Source: Acidicaldus organivorans
GTDB taxonomy: Bacteria > Pseudomonadota > Alphaproteobacteria > Acetobacterales > Acetobacteraceae
Reading direction: 5' to 3'
Length of the DNA stretch: 7,331 nucleotides
Assembly (NCBI GenBank): GCA_000759655.1
Contig: KN173939.1
Span: forward strand, 1-7,331
Shown here: in pieces, positions 1-7,095 of the stretch
Layout: every line of letters starts with the position of its first letter
How positions within the stretch are numbered: position 1 is the stretch's first letter
Notes under the pieces: generated by a model
Told to the model about the DNA's origin: nothing
The model's input: only the letters and a program-made list of their open reading frames with translations
The model's database searches: none
Position numbers and translations under genes: made by a program

Positions 1-64
1 CGATCGTCACCCCTATCACATTGCTCTATTATTGCCGTTAGCAGGGGAATTGTTCAGAGCTTCC

Positions 65-1246
65 CTAGACGATTTCGAACAGGCCGGCAGCACCCATGCC
101 GCCGCCAATGCACATGGTGGCGACGAAATATTTGGCACCGCGCCGCCGCCCTTCGATGAGACCATGGCCCACCATCCGCGACCCGCTCATGCCGTAAGGG
201 TGGCCGATCGAGATCGAGCCGCCATCGACGTTGAGCCTTTCCATCGGAATGCCGAGGCGGTCGCGGCAATAGATGACCTGGCAGGCGAAGGCCTCGTTGA
301 GCTCCCAGAGATCGATGTCCTCGACCTTGAGCCCGTGGCGTTGCAGGAGACGCGGCACCGCGAAGACCGGCCCGATTCCCATCTCGTCGGGCTCGCATCC
401 GGCAACAGCGAGACCGCGGAACACGCCAAGCGGCTTGAGACCGCGCCGCGCCGCCTCTTTGTCGGACATCAGCACGCAGGCCGAGGCGCCATCGGAAAGC
501 TGGCTCGCATTGCCGGCGGTGATGAAATACTCCGGGCCCCGTACCGGCTTGAGCGCGGCAAGCCCCTCCAGCGTCGTGTCCGGACGGTTGCACTCATCGC
601 GTTCGATCAGCACCGATTGCCGCGTCGTCTCGCCGGTCGTCTTGTCGGTGACCGCCTTGATGACCCGCATCGGCACGATTTCGTCATCGAAGCGGCCCTC
701 GCGCTGTGCGGCGGCGTTGCGGCGCTGGCTTTCATAGGCGTACTCGTCTTGTGCTTCGCGCGAAATGTTATAACGCGCCGCGACGATATCGGCGGTCTCG
801 ATCATCGAGAGATAGATCTCGGGTTTGTGCACCTCGAGCCATTCGTTGCGGAAATGATGGCGGTTGAGATTGTCCTGAACCAGGCTGATCGATTCGACCC
901 CGCCTGCGACCGCCACCGGCACGTCATCGACGATGATGCGCTGCGCCGCGATGGCGATCGCCTGCAGGCCCGAGGAGCAGAACCGGTTCACCGTCATCGC
1001 GCTCACGCTGACCGGAAGCCCGGCGCGGAGCGCCGATTGGCGGGCGATATTGCCGCCGGTGGCCCCTTCCGGCAGCGCGCAGCCGATGACGACATCCTCG
1101 ATCTCCTCCGGTGCGACCCGCGCCCGCGTCACCGCGTGACGGATGGCATGGGCGGCGAGATCGGCGCCATGCGTCAGATTGAAGGCGCCGCGTGCCGCCT
1201 TGCCGATCGGCGTACGCGCCGTCGATACGATGACCGCCTCGACCAT
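65..1246 (-). CDS. fadA: Acetyl-CoA C-acyltransferase (beta-oxidation thiolase)
   Basis: This is a 393-residue thiolase, the usual length for the family. It should catalyse the last step of beta-oxidation in the cytoplasm: CoA-dependent cleavage of 3-ketoacyl-CoA into acetyl-CoA and a shortened acyl-CoA. The full catalytic set is visible: nucleophile Cys90 in NRFCSSG, Asn317 in the NEAF motif, His349 in GHPYG, and Cys379 in CIGGGMG near the C-terminus. An in-frame TTG lies two codons upstream at 1252, but AAAGGAGG ends directly against it. That ribosome site is 6 bases from the ATG at 1246, so I chose the ATG. It is the last gene of the fadB-fadD-fadA operon, starting 2 bases after the ligase stop, which suggests translational coupling. 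No convincing intrinsic terminator appears in the 64 bases after its stop. A biosynthetic acetoacetyl-CoA thiolase has the same motifs, so the degradative role rests on the neighbours. Confidence 0.93.
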   Translation of the reverse strand: MVEAVIVSTARTPIGKAARGAFNLTHGADLAAHAIRHAVTRARVAPEEIEDVVIGCALPEGATGGNIARQSALRAGLPVSVSAMTVNRFCSSGLQAIAIAAQRIIVDDVPVAVAGGVESISLVQDNLNRHHFRNEWLEVHKPEIYLSMIETADIVAARYNISREAQDEYAYESQRRNAAAQREGRFDDEIVPMRVIKAVTDKTTGETTRQSVLIERDECNRPDTTLEGLAALKPVRGPEYFITAGNASQLSDGASACVLMSDKEAARRGLKPLGVFRGLAVAGCEPDEMGIGPVFAVPRLLQRHGLKVEDIDLWELNEAFACQVIYCRDRLGIPMERLNVDGGSISIGHPYGMSGSRMVGHGLIEGRRRGAKYFVATMCIGGGMGAAGLFEIV

Positions 1247-1248
1247 TT

Positions 1249-2928
1249 TCAACCTCCTTTGGTTTCAGGCCACGCCCCGCGCCGTTTCTCGTCCTCGATC
1301 AGATCGCGGCGTGAAAGTTTTCCAACTGGCGTGCGCGGCAAAGTGTCGCGGAATTCTAGCGCCCGCGGCAGTTCGTGCCGGCCGAGCTTGTCGGCGAGAA
1401 AAGCGTTGAGCTCCTCGAGAGTGAAGGGTTTGGCGCCTTCCCGTAGCCGGATATAGGCTTTGGCCGACTGGCCGCGATAGGCGTCCGGAATGCCGACCAC
1501 GATCACCTCGGCGACGTCGGGATGCTCGTAGATCGCATTTTCGATCATCGTCGGATAGACGTTGAAGCCGCCCGAGATGATCATGTCCTTTTTGCGATCG
1601 ACGAGATAGAACTGTCCCTTCTCGTCCATGTAGCCGACATCGCCGGTGAGCAGCCAGCCATCGACGAAGGATTTTTCGGTCTCCTCGGGCTTGTTCCAGT
1701 AGCCTCGCGTGACATTGGGGCCGCGCACGCGGATCTCACCCACCTCGCGTGGCGGAAGGACGCGGCGCGGATCATCGAGCGCCACCACGTCCATGTCGAT
1801 GCCGGGGAGAGGCACGCCGATCAGCCCCGCCTCGTAGGTCTGACCGGGAAGGATCGCGGTTCCAGCGGGTGAGGTTTCGGTCATGCCCCAGCCGCCGCCG
1901 AGCTTGAGACCGGTGAGGGATTCGAGTTTGGCCGCAACCTCCTGCGGCAAGGGCGCCCCACCCGAGCCCACGGCGCGCAGCGAGGAAATGTCGATCCGCG
2001 CAATGTCGGGGTGATTGGCGAGCGCGATCCACATCGTGGGCACGCCGGGGAAGTGGGTGGCGCGTTTTTCGGCGATGTCGCGCAAGGTGGTGGCGACATC
2101 GAAACGAAGCCGCAAAAGCTGCTCCGTCCCCGACTGAAGCCCACGCAGCAAGACGTTGGTCAGCGCGTAAATGTGGAAATAGGGAAGCACGCCGATGATC
2201 TTGTCTCCCTCGCGCGCAGGCCCGCTCTGATGCGTCTGCCAGAGACGATAGATTTCGCAGGCGGCGGTGAGATTGGCGTGGGTAAGCATCGCCGCCTTGG
2301 GCAGGCCGGTGGTGCCGCCGGTGTATTGAAGGACGGCGACGTCTTCGACATCGGGCGAAGGGGGAAGCGCCACGCCCTGGCCGAGACGGGCGAGATCGGC
2401 GAAATCGATCGCGCCCTCGGGAAGGGATGCGAGATCGACACCAAGCGGTCCCCAGGCATCGGCCCGCCCGACGACGAGATAGGAAACTTTCCCCTCTTCC
2501 TTGAGCCGCGCCGCATTGGTGAGCAATGGCGGGAGATTGGTGGTGATGAGGATCTCCGCGCCGCTGTCCCCGATCTTGTAGGCAAGTGTGCGGATCGCAT
2601 CGAGCGGACTTAGGTGCACCACGATGCCGCCCGCGGCGAGCACCGCGAAGAAGGCGAGCGGATGATAGGGAAGATTGGGAAGATAGAGGGCAACCCGCGT
2701 CCCCGGTTTCACCCCGAGCGTGGCAAGACCCCGCGCCGCCTGCGCCACCGCGTCGCCGAATGCCTCGAAGGTGAGGCGCCGGTCATTGAATTCGAAGGCA
2801 AAACGGCCCCGGTGGGTGGCCACCGCCTCGGCAAGGAAGTCGGGAAGCGGGGTGGTGGCGATCGGCGCCCCCCAGTCCAGTCCGGGCGGGTAGAGCGCCT
2901 CCCAGGGTTTTGGACGTCCCTCCCCCAT
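1249..2928 (-). CDS. fadD: Long/medium-chain fatty acid--CoA ligase (AMP-forming)
   Basis: This 559-residue member of the ANL (acyl-CoA synthetase) family should activate a fatty acid with ATP and CoA to acyl-CoA, AMP and pyrophosphate. Family motifs occur in order: the P-loop-like [10 protein letters not shown] at residues 202-211, the GWGMTETSP adenine-site motif at 346-354, TGD at 428-430 with the ribose-binding Asp430, the DRKKDMI hinge region at 444-450, GGFNVYP at 453-459, and PVGK with the adenylation lysine Lys537 near the C-terminus. The length is normal for FadD-like enzymes (about 550-560). I see no signal peptide or clear membrane segment. The ATG at 2928 follows a modest GAGG ribosome site and lies 8 bases after the stop of the hydratase/dehydrogenase gene. 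The operon context supports fatty-acid degradation. Chain length and acid type (straight, aromatic or branched) cannot be read from sequence, so the symbol is by analogy. Confidence 0.93.
   Translation of the reverse strand: MGEGRPKPWEALYPPGLDWGAPIATTPLPDFLAEAVATHRGRFAFEFNDRRLTFEAFGDAVAQAARGLATLGVKPGTRVALYLPNLPYHPLAFFAVLAAGGIVVHLSPLDAIRTLAYKIGDSGAEILITTNLPPLLTNAARLKEEGKVSYLVVGRADAWGPLGVDLASLPEGAIDFADLARLGQGVALPPSPDVEDVAVLQYTGGTTGLPKAAMLTHANLTAACEIYRLWQTHQSGPAREGDKIIGVLPYFHIYALTNVLLRGLQSGTEQLLRLRFDVATTLRDIAEKRATHFPGVPTMWIALANHPDIARIDISSLRAVGSGGAPLPQEVAAKLESLTGLKLGGGWGMTETSPAGTAILPGQTYEAGLIGVPLPGIDMDVVALDDPRRVLPPREVGEIRVRGPNVTRGYWNKPEETEKSFVDGWLLTGDVGYMDEKGQFYLVDRKKDMIISGGFNVYPTMIENAIYEHPDVAEVIVVGIPDAYRGQSAKAYIRLREGAKPFTLEELNAFLADKLGRHELPRALEFRDTLPRTPVGKLSRRDLIEDEKRRGAWPETKGG
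1253..1260 (-). promoter_or_regulatory. Ribosome binding site of the thiolase gene
   Basis: AAAGGAGG on the minus strand is a near-perfect Shine-Dalgarno sequence. It is 6 bases from the ATG at 1246 and leaves no space before the in-frame TTG at 1252, so it decides the start. It lies inside the last codons of the upstream ligase gene, so ribosomes finishing the ligase end on top of it. Confidence 0.85.
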
Positions 2929-2936
2929 GGCGGCCT

Positions 2937-5048
2937 CTAGATGGCGATCGGCTGCACGGGAAGGCTCGAAAATCCCTTGCCTTCCGCGGCAAGCCGGCTG
3001 AGCAGGGCCGCCGGGCGCAGCGTTTCGTCATTCAGTGTCTCGGCGTAATGTTTGAGCCGCGCCTCGATCTGGCCGAGCCCTACCTGGTCGGCGTAATACA
3101 TCGGCCCGCCGCGCCACACCGGCCAGCCATAGCCATAGACCCAGATCACGTCGATGTCGGAGGCGCGCATCGCGATCCGCTCCTCGAGGATGCGCGCTCC
3201 CTCGTTGATCATCGGATAGATCATCCGCTCGGTGATCTCTTCGGCCGAAATCGGGCGGCGGGTGATGCCGAGACGCTTGGAGGTTTCGATGATGATCCGT
3301 TCCACTTCCGGATCGGGAATCGGCGTGCGCGATCCCTTCTCATAGCGGTAATAGCCCGCCCCGGTTTTCTGGCCGAAGCGGCCGGCCTCGCAGAGCGCGT
3401 CCGAAATCGGCGCCTTGGTGCCGCGCGCCTTGCGGATCCGCCAGCCGACATCGAGACCGGCGAGATCGCCCATCGCGAACGGCCCCATCGGAAAGCCGAA
3501 GGCCACCACCGCCTGATCGACGTCCTGCGGCAGCGCGCCTTCGAGCAAAAGCCGCTCTGCCTGGGCGGTGCGCCGGTGCAGCATGCGGTTACCGACGAAG
3601 CCGTCGCATACGCCCACCACCGCCGGCACCTTGCCGATGCGCCGGCCAATCGCGATCGCGGTGGCGATGGCGTCAAAAGAGGTCTTGCTCGCCCGCACGA
3701 TCTCGAGGAGCCGCATGACGTTGGCCGGGCTGAAGAAATGCATCCCGAGCACGTCCTCGGGGCGGGAGGTCGCCGCGGCGATCTTGTTGACGTCGAGGGT
3801 GGAGGTGTTGGTGGCAAGCAACGCTCCCGGCCGCGCCTTCTCGTCGATCATGCGGAAGATGCGCTGCTTGAGGTCGAGCTCTTCGAACACCGCCTCGATC
3901 ACCACATCGCCTTCGGCAAGCACCGACCAGTCGGTCGTGCCATGGATACGGGCGAGCCGCTTCTCCATCTCATCGGCGGCGAGGCTGCCGCGCGAGACGG
4001 TGATCTGGTAGTTCTCGCGGATCCGGGCGAGCCCGCGGTCGAGACTTTCGTGGTCCTGATCGATGATCCAGACGGGGATGCCGAAATTGGCGAACGACAT
4101 GGCGATGCCGCCGCCCATCGTGCCCGCGCCGATCACCACTGCCTTGTTGACCTCACGCGGGCGGACATCGGCCGGCATGTCGGGAAGCTTCGCCGCTTCG
4201 CGTTCAGCGAAGAAGATATGACGTTGCGCTTTCGATTCAGGACTGTTGACCAGTTGGGCGAAGAGCTCGACCTCCCGCTTCAGTCCTTCTTCAAAGGGAA
4301 GCGTGACCGCGGCGCGCACCGCCTCCACACAGGCGCGCGGGGCGGGCAGGCCGCGCTGACGCTTGAGGAGCGGCTCGGCGATCCGGTCGATCAGCCCCGA
4401 ATCGGCGCGCGCCGCGGCGAGTTTCTCCTCGCGATCGCGGGTGCGGGGCGGACGGACGCCCCGGGCGACTGCCCCCTCGAGCAGACGGAAAGCCGCGCCG
4501 ATCAGGTCCCCTTCCGCCACGTCATCGACCAGGCCGAGTGTTTTGGCCTCCGCCGCATCGATCGGCTCGCCGGTGACGATCATGGCAAGCGCGCGCTCGA
4601 CGCCGATCAGGCGTGGCAGCCGCTGGGTGCCGCCTGCGCCGGGCAGAAGGCCGAGCTTGACCTCGGGAAGCCCCATCCGCGCTGCGGGTGCGGCGATGCG
4701 GTAATGACAGCCGAGCGCGAGCTCGAGCCCGCCGCCGAGCGCCTGGCCGTTGATCGCGGCGACCACCGGTTTGCCGAGGTCTTCGAGGAAGGCGATGAGT
4801 TCGGGAAGGAGCGGGTTTTCGCGCGTCTTGCCGAACTCGGAGATATCGGCCCCCGCCGAGAAGAAGCGGCCCGTTCCGGTGAGCACCGCTCCCTTGAGCG
4901 CCGATTCGCGGGCGAGCCGCTCGAAAGCCGCCATCAGGCCGCGGCGGAGCGCGATGCCGAGCGCATTGACGGGAGGGTTGTCCATCTCGATCAGGAGAGC
5001 CCCGTCCCGCTCCGTCACCTTGACCACATTCGCTGACGTCATCGCCAT
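2937..5048 (-). CDS. fadB: Fused enoyl-CoA hydratase / 3-hydroxyacyl-CoA dehydrogenase
   Basis: This 703-residue bifunctional enzyme carries steps two and three of beta-oxidation on one chain. The N-terminal crotonase domain (about 5-190) has the oxyanion-hole region SAGADI at 64-69, GGGLEL with Glu109, and LPEVKLG with Glu129. Both catalytic glutamates of hydratase/isomerases are therefore present. A linker leads to the NAD-binding domain (about 300-480), with the GxGxxG loop at Gly307-Gly312. Dehydrogenase residues His437 (in MHFFSPANV), Glu449 and Asn487 (in FVGNR) follow. The C-terminal dimerisation-type domains include [11 protein letters not shown] at 639-649. The length resembles FadB alpha subunits and the peroxisomal multifunctional enzyme. 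It is first in the operon, 8 bases before the ligase. The start is uncertain. The ATG at 5048 has its G-rich ribosome site only 2 bases away. The in-frame ATG at 5042, giving 701 residues, has 8-base spacing and may be the real one. Confidence 0.95.
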   Translation of the reverse strand: MAMTSANVVKVTERDGALLIEMDNPPVNALGIALRRGLMAAFERLARESALKGAVLTGTGRFFSAGADISEFGKTRENPLLPELIAFLEDLGKPVVAAINGQALGGGLELALGCHYRIAAPAARMGLPEVKLGLLPGAGGTQRLPRLIGVERALAMIVTGEPIDAAEAKTLGLVDDVAEGDLIGAAFRLLEGAVARGVRPPRTRDREEKLAAARADSGLIDRIAEPLLKRQRGLPAPRACVEAVRAAVTLPFEEGLKREVELFAQLVNSPESKAQRHIFFAEREAAKLPDMPADVRPREVNKAVVIGAGTMGGGIAMSFANFGIPVWIIDQDHESLDRGLARIRENYQITVSRGSLAADEMEKRLARIHGTTDWSVLAEGDVVIEAVFEELDLKQRIFRMIDEKARPGALLATNTSTLDVNKIAAATSRPEDVLGMHFFSPANVMRLLEIVRASKTSFDAIATAIAIGRRIGKVPAVVGVCDGFVGNRMLHRRTAQAERLLLEGALPQDVDQAVVAFGFPMGPFAMGDLAGLDVGWRIRKARGTKAPISDALCEAGRFGQKTGAGYYRYEKGSRTPIPDPEVERIIIETSKRLGITRRPISAEEITERMIYPMINEGARILEERIAMRASDIDVIWVYGYGWPVWRGGPMYYADQVGLGQIEARLKHYAETLNDETLRPAALLSRLAAEGKGFSSLPVQPIAI

Positions 5049-5050
5049 TT

Positions 5051-5057
5051 CCCCCTT
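5051..5057 (-). promoter_or_regulatory. Ribosome binding site of the fadB-like gene
   Basis: AAGGGGG on the minus strand is the only purine-rich Shine-Dalgarno-like run before this gene. It sits 2 bases from the ATG at 5048 and 8 bases from the ATG at 5042. The spacing favours the second ATG. Confidence 0.5.
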
Positions 5058-5124
5058 CTCGATGTCCTCTCACGCAAACTTTTGCCCCACGGCCCTCGCC
5101 GGAGGGGACGCATTTACGGGACGT

Positions 5125-5153
5125 ATTTCACGCCATCCCCGTCCGCCCGGCAA
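5125..5153 (-). promoter_or_regulatory. Candidate promoter P1 of the beta-oxidation operon
   Basis: Read on the minus strand, TTGCCG (-35-like, 4 of 6 matches to the sigma-70 consensus) is followed after 17 bases by TGAAAT (-10-like, 4 of 6). Transcription would start near 5118 and leave a leader of about 70 bases before the fadB-like gene. A small dyad, TACG-GGA-CGTA at 5115-5125, lies at the expected start point. Matches of this quality also arise by chance, so this is one of two candidates. Confidence 0.35.
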
Positions 5154-5376
5154 GCGCGGCAGGACCAATCCGCATTGCACCATCTCGCGCCTTGCGGCCC
5201 GCCGCCTGTGCCCGGCAGAGCGCCCGCGCTTCTCGGCACGGAGGGACGATGACCTGCCGAGCGATGAACTCCCGCTTTTGGCGGCACTCTCATGAGCCCT
5301 TCCCACGTTTCCTTCCCCCAGCAGGTCCTTCCCGAGCAGAGTTCGATCCCGAGCGTGGCTGGGCCCGCCCGACGGG

Positions 5377-5391
5377 GTGGTTATCGACCAC
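5377..5391. repeat. Inverted repeat GTGGT-N5-ACCAC
   Basis: This perfect 5-base-arm inverted repeat has a 5-base spacer. It lies just left of the TTGAC half-site cluster and overlaps the -10-like sequence of candidate promoter P2. It could be a second operator, or chance. Confidence 0.4.
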
Positions 5392-5409
5392 ACTTGACTA
5401 TTACGTCAA
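5380..5409 (-). promoter_or_regulatory. Candidate promoter P2 of the beta-oxidation operon
   Basis: On the minus strand, TTGACG (5 of 6 matches to the -35 consensus) is followed after 18 bases by GATAAC (4 of 6 to the -10 consensus). Its -35 lies inside the 5393-5410 dyad, so a bound regulator would control it directly. It would give a long leader of about 320 bases before the fadB-like gene, which counts against it relative to P1. Confidence 0.3.
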
Positions 5410-5418
5410 GATGTTGAC
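5393..5418. promoter_or_regulatory. Candidate operator: cluster of TTGAC/GTCAA half-sites
   Basis: CTTGAC-TATTAC-GTCAAG at 5393-5410 is a perfect dyad with 6-base arms and a 6-base spacer. A third half-site, TTGAC at 5414-5418, makes an overlapping second dyad with the middle one (GTCAA-GATG-TTGAC). The cluster ends 36 bases before the flavoprotein ATG and lies between divergent genes, where a shared operator is expected. The spacer TATTAC itself resembles a -10 hexamer, and TTGACT resembles a -35, so a regulator bound here would meet RNA polymerase. Fatty-acid and acyl-CoA catabolism genes in proteobacteria are often controlled by TetR- or MerR-family regulators binding short dyads. I cannot say which family fits here, and no regulator gene is in the window. 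Confidence 0.55.
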
Positions 5419-5442
5419 CAATACAAGGGAGGCTCGCGAAGG

Positions 5443-5448
5443 AAGGAG
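5443..5448 (+). promoter_or_regulatory. Ribosome binding site of the flavoprotein gene
   Basis: AAGGAG lies 6 bases before the ATG at 5455. It is a strong site with ideal spacing and supports that start. Confidence 0.8.
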
Positions 5449-5454
5449 ACGCCC

Positions 5455-6417
5455 ATGCCGCTTCCCGACATTCTCTCCCGCGATCTGCGCCTGCCGGTGA
5501 TGGCGGCGCCGATGTTCATCATTTCCACCCCGCCGCTCGTCATCGCCCAGTGCCTGAACGGGATCGTGGGCTCGTTTCCCTCCCTCAATGCGCGCCCGGC
5601 GAGCCTGCTGGATGAATGGCTGAGCGAGATCGAAGAGACGCTCGCCCAGCACCGGCGCGCCAATCCTGCCGCCCCGCCCGCGCCCTTCGCGGTCAATCTC
5701 ATCGTGCATCGCTCGAATGTGCGGCTTGAGCAGGATCTCGCCGTATGCGTGGCGCACAAGGTGCCGATCGTCATCACCTCGCTCGGGGCGCGCGAGGAAG
5801 TCAACGCCGCCATCCACGCCTATGGCGGGATCGTCTTTCATGACGTGATCAACGACCGTTTCGCCCATAAAGCGATCGAGAAAGGGGCGGATGGGCTGAT
5901 CGCCGTGGCGGCAGGCGCCGGCGGGCATGCGGGGCGGATCTCGCCCTTCGCCCTCGTCCAGGAGATCCGGCGCTGGTTCCAAGGGCCGCTCGTGCTTTCA
6001 GGGGCGATCGCCACCGGCCGCGCCATCCTCGCCGCCCAGGCGATTGGCGCCGATCTCGCCTATATCGGCTCGGCCTTCATCGCCACGGAGGAGGCCAACG
6101 CCGCACCCGCCTACAAGCAGATGATCGTCGAAAGTGCCGCCGAGGACATCGTCTATACCGACTACTTCACCGGCGTGCACGGCAACTATCTGCGCAAGAG
6201 CATCGTCAATGCCGGGCTCGATCCCGACCATCTGCCCTCCTCCGATCCCTCGCGCATGGATTTCAGCTCGGGCTCGGCCAAGGCCTGGCGCGATATCTGG
6301 GGCGCAGGCCAAGGGATCGGGGTGATCGACGAAATCGTAACGACCGAAGCGCTCATCGGCCGCCTCCGCCACGAATACGAAACGGCGAAGACGAGCCTCT
6401 GCGCCACGGCGCGGTGA
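5455..6417 (+). CDS. Nitronate monooxygenase-family FMN protein (NMO / 2-nitropropane dioxygenase-like)
   Basis: This 320-residue TIM-barrel flavoprotein belongs to the family containing nitronate monooxygenases, the Pseudomonas PA1024-type quinone reductase and FabK enoyl-ACP reductase. The N-terminus has LPVMAAPMF at 13-21, a recognisable form of the family's first flavin-contact strand. GAGGHAG at 154-160 supplies the conserved histidine (His158). SGAIATG at 182-188 and GSAF at 205-208 match the FMN-phosphate loops. WGAGQGIG at 282-289 matches the C-terminal AGQ motif. Family members oxidise alkyl nitronates or reduce quinones or enoyl groups using FMN. I cannot tell which applies here. 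No signal peptide is seen, so it is probably cytoplasmic. It is transcribed away from the beta-oxidation operon across a possible shared operator, which hints at a role linked to acyl-CoA metabolism or to nitro-acid detoxification. That is inference. Confidence 0.88.
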   Translation: MPLPDILSRDLRLPVMAAPMFIISTPPLVIAQCLNGIVGSFPSLNARPASLLDEWLSEIEETLAQHRRANPAAPPAPFAVNLIVHRSNVRLEQDLAVCVAHKVPIVITSLGAREEVNAAIHAYGGIVFHDVINDRFAHKAIEKGADGLIAVAAGAGGHAGRISPFALVQEIRRWFQGPLVLSGAIATGRAILAAQAIGADLAYIGSAFIATEEANAAPAYKQMIVESAAEDIVYTDYFTGVHGNYLRKSIVNAGLDPDHLPSSDPSRMDFSSGSAKAWRDIWGAGQGIGVIDEIVTTEALIGRLRHEYETAKTSLCATAR

Positions 6418-6423
6418 GCTCCT

Positions 6424-6443
6424 CCCCGAGAACAGACCCGGGG
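6424..6443 (+). repeat. Weak hairpin just after the flavoprotein gene
   Basis: CCCCG and CGGGG arms with a 10-base loop begin 7 bases after the flavoprotein stop codon. There is no uridine run directly after it, only TTCAAAAATC a few bases later, so it is at best a weak transcription end or an RNA 3'-end stabiliser. Confidence 0.3.
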
Positions 6444-6485
6444 GCGTTCAAAAATCAGGACTAGTCAGGAAACGGCGTGACGGAA

Positions 6486-6509
6486 GGGGCGGCGTGTGAA
6501 CGACGCCCC
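6486..6509. terminator. Candidate bidirectional terminator hairpin between convergent genes
   Basis: GGGGCG-G-CGT pairs with ACG-A-CGCCCC around a GTGA loop. This gives nine paired bases with one G/A mismatch, and the loop on the plus-strand RNA is of the stable GNRA type. It lies between the converging flavoprotein and DUF4167 genes, 8 bases past the stop of the latter. Position and stability fit a shared transcription end. The flanking T-runs are poor on both strands (CCCCATTTC to the right, TTCCGTC read leftward), so it may need help or only stabilise RNA ends. Confidence 0.45.
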
Positions 6510-6517
6510 ACCCCATT

Positions 6518-6943
6518 TCAAGGTTCGGAGGGCGAAAAAATATCGGCCTCGGTCGGCCCGCTCTCCGGTTCCTCCACCACGGGCTGAGGCTCCGTGCCAT
6601 CGATGGGCGGGGCGATTTCGCCCGACATGTGCGGGCGGCGATGCGGATTGTTCTGCTGCGCGGCCTGGATCATGGCCGAGAGAATGCGGAAATAATGCTC
6701 GGCGTGCTGGAAATAGGCCTCGGCCAGCACCCGGTCGCCGGAGCTCGCCGCATCCCGCCCCAATTGCTGGTATTTTTCATAGAGCTGCTGCGCGGTTCCC
6801 CGCACCCGCCCGTCCGGGCCATTGCTGTCGAAGACGTGGTTGCGGTTGAGCGGGATGCCGTTCGGCATATGACGCGCGCCGCCATTGCCGTTGCCGCGGT
6901 GGTTGCGCCCGCGCATTCTTTTCAGGTTCATGCCAATCGTCAC
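6518..6943 (-). CDS. DUF4167 domain-containing protein
   Basis: This 141-residue protein carries the alphaproteobacterial DUF4167 core. The N-terminus (about 8-24) is basic and rich in Gly, Asn and Arg (KRMRGRNHRG), which looks nucleic-acid binding. The core at about 33-90 contains NRNHVFDSNGPDGRVRG, then QQLYEKYQQLGRDA and the helix around AEAYFQHAEHYFRI. The tail from about 110 is Pro/Glu-rich and acidic, with no fold recognised. Many relatives have a longer low-complexity tail, so this is a short member. The start is GTG at 6943, because AGAGGA sits 5 bases before it. The in-frame ATG at 6931 has no ribosome site. Its function is not established. The basic N-terminus and position after prmC suggest an RNA- or ribosome-related role, which is inference. 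It is probably transcribed from its own promoter in the 247-base gap after prmC. Confidence 0.9.
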   Translation of the reverse strand: MTIGMNLKRMRGRNHRGNGNGGARHMPNGIPLNRNHVFDSNGPDGRVRGTAQQLYEKYQQLGRDAASSGDRVLAEAYFQHAEHYFRILSAMIQAAQQNNPHRRPHMSGEIAPPIDGTEPQPVVEEPESGPTEADIFSPSEP

Positions 6944-6948
6944 GCTTT

Positions 6949-6954
6949 TCCTCT
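6949..6954 (-). promoter_or_regulatory. Ribosome binding site of the DUF4167 gene
   Basis: AGAGGA on the minus strand is 5 bases from the GTG at 6943. It selects that GTG over the in-frame ATG at 6931, which has no purine-rich site at a suitable distance. Confidence 0.7.
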
Positions 6955-6973
6955 AGGCGTTGAACATCCATTC

Positions 6974-6998
6974 CTGGAGAGGATCAGCCCATCTCCAG
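6974..6998 (-). repeat. Inverted repeat in the leader of the DUF4167 gene
   Basis: CTGGAGA at 6974-6980 and TCTCCAG at 6992-6998 are perfect 7-base arms around an 11-base loop, starting 31 bases before the GTG start. An alternative pairing, GAGGAT at 6979-6984 with ATCCTC at 7015-7020, uses two of the same bases, so the two stems cannot form fully together. A switch is possible but unproven. Confidence 0.4.
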
Positions 6999-7051
6999 CT
7001 TCCCTTGGCTTGCCATCCTCAGGCGAAGCACCAGCCCTGTTTTGGCGAGGG

Positions 7052-7070
7052 GGAGAAGCCCTGCTTCTCC
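7052..7070 (-). repeat. Perfect 8-base-arm hairpin in the leader of the DUF4167 gene
   Basis: GGAGAAGC-N3-GCTTCTCC forms a hairpin with a 3-base loop. On the minus strand it would lie about 30 bases into the transcript from the promoter at 7106-7134. It is followed by CCCTCGCC rather than a uridine run, so it does not look like an intrinsic terminator. Confidence 0.55.
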
Positions 7071-7095
7071 GGGCACCGCCGTCCTCGAACCTGCG

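Larger units (their letters stand above)
5049..5454. other. Divergent intergenic region with no credible gene
   Basis: These 406 bases separate the leftward beta-oxidation operon from the rightward flavoprotein gene. Two open frames of about 100 codons cross it. Both translate to Arg/Ser/Pro-rich text with no recognisable family, have no good ribosome site, and one runs into the flavoprotein gene. I treat both as chance. The part next to the flavoprotein gene (about 5377-5418) is AT-richer and dense in inverted repeats, as expected of a control region. The middle, about 5160-5370, is GC-rich and shows nothing I can assign. Confidence 0.7.

Noticed and set aside
1..64. A possible terminator after the thiolase, with GGGAA/TTCCC arms around an 11-base loop.
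   Set aside because: The stem has only 5 bases with a wide loop and no following T-run. The operon may continue past the left edge.
32..1456. A 474-codon plus-strand open frame antisense to the thiolase and the ligase end.
   Set aside because: It has no recognisable domain and no ribosome site, and it mirrors codon bias from two well-supported genes on the other strand.
2910..5036. A 708-codon open frame on the plus strand, antisense to almost all of the fadB-like gene.
   Set aside because: Its translation is rich in Arg, Asp, His and Ala with no known family. The opposite frame encodes a complete enzyme with all catalytic residues. Long antisense frames are common in GC-rich coding DNA because stop codons are rare there.
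5070..5393. A 107-codon minus-strand frame in the divergent intergenic region.
   Set aside because: It starts at a GTG inside the half-site cluster, lacks a good ribosome site, and encodes Ser/Arg/Gly-rich sequence without a family match.
5192..5500. A 102-codon plus-strand frame running into the flavoprotein gene.
   Set aside because: It overlaps the well-supported flavoprotein start in another frame, crosses the operator region and has no recognisable domain.
5998..6372. A 124-codon minus-strand frame antisense to the flavoprotein gene.
   Set aside because: It is a shadow of a real gene, with composition typical of antisense translation and no family features.
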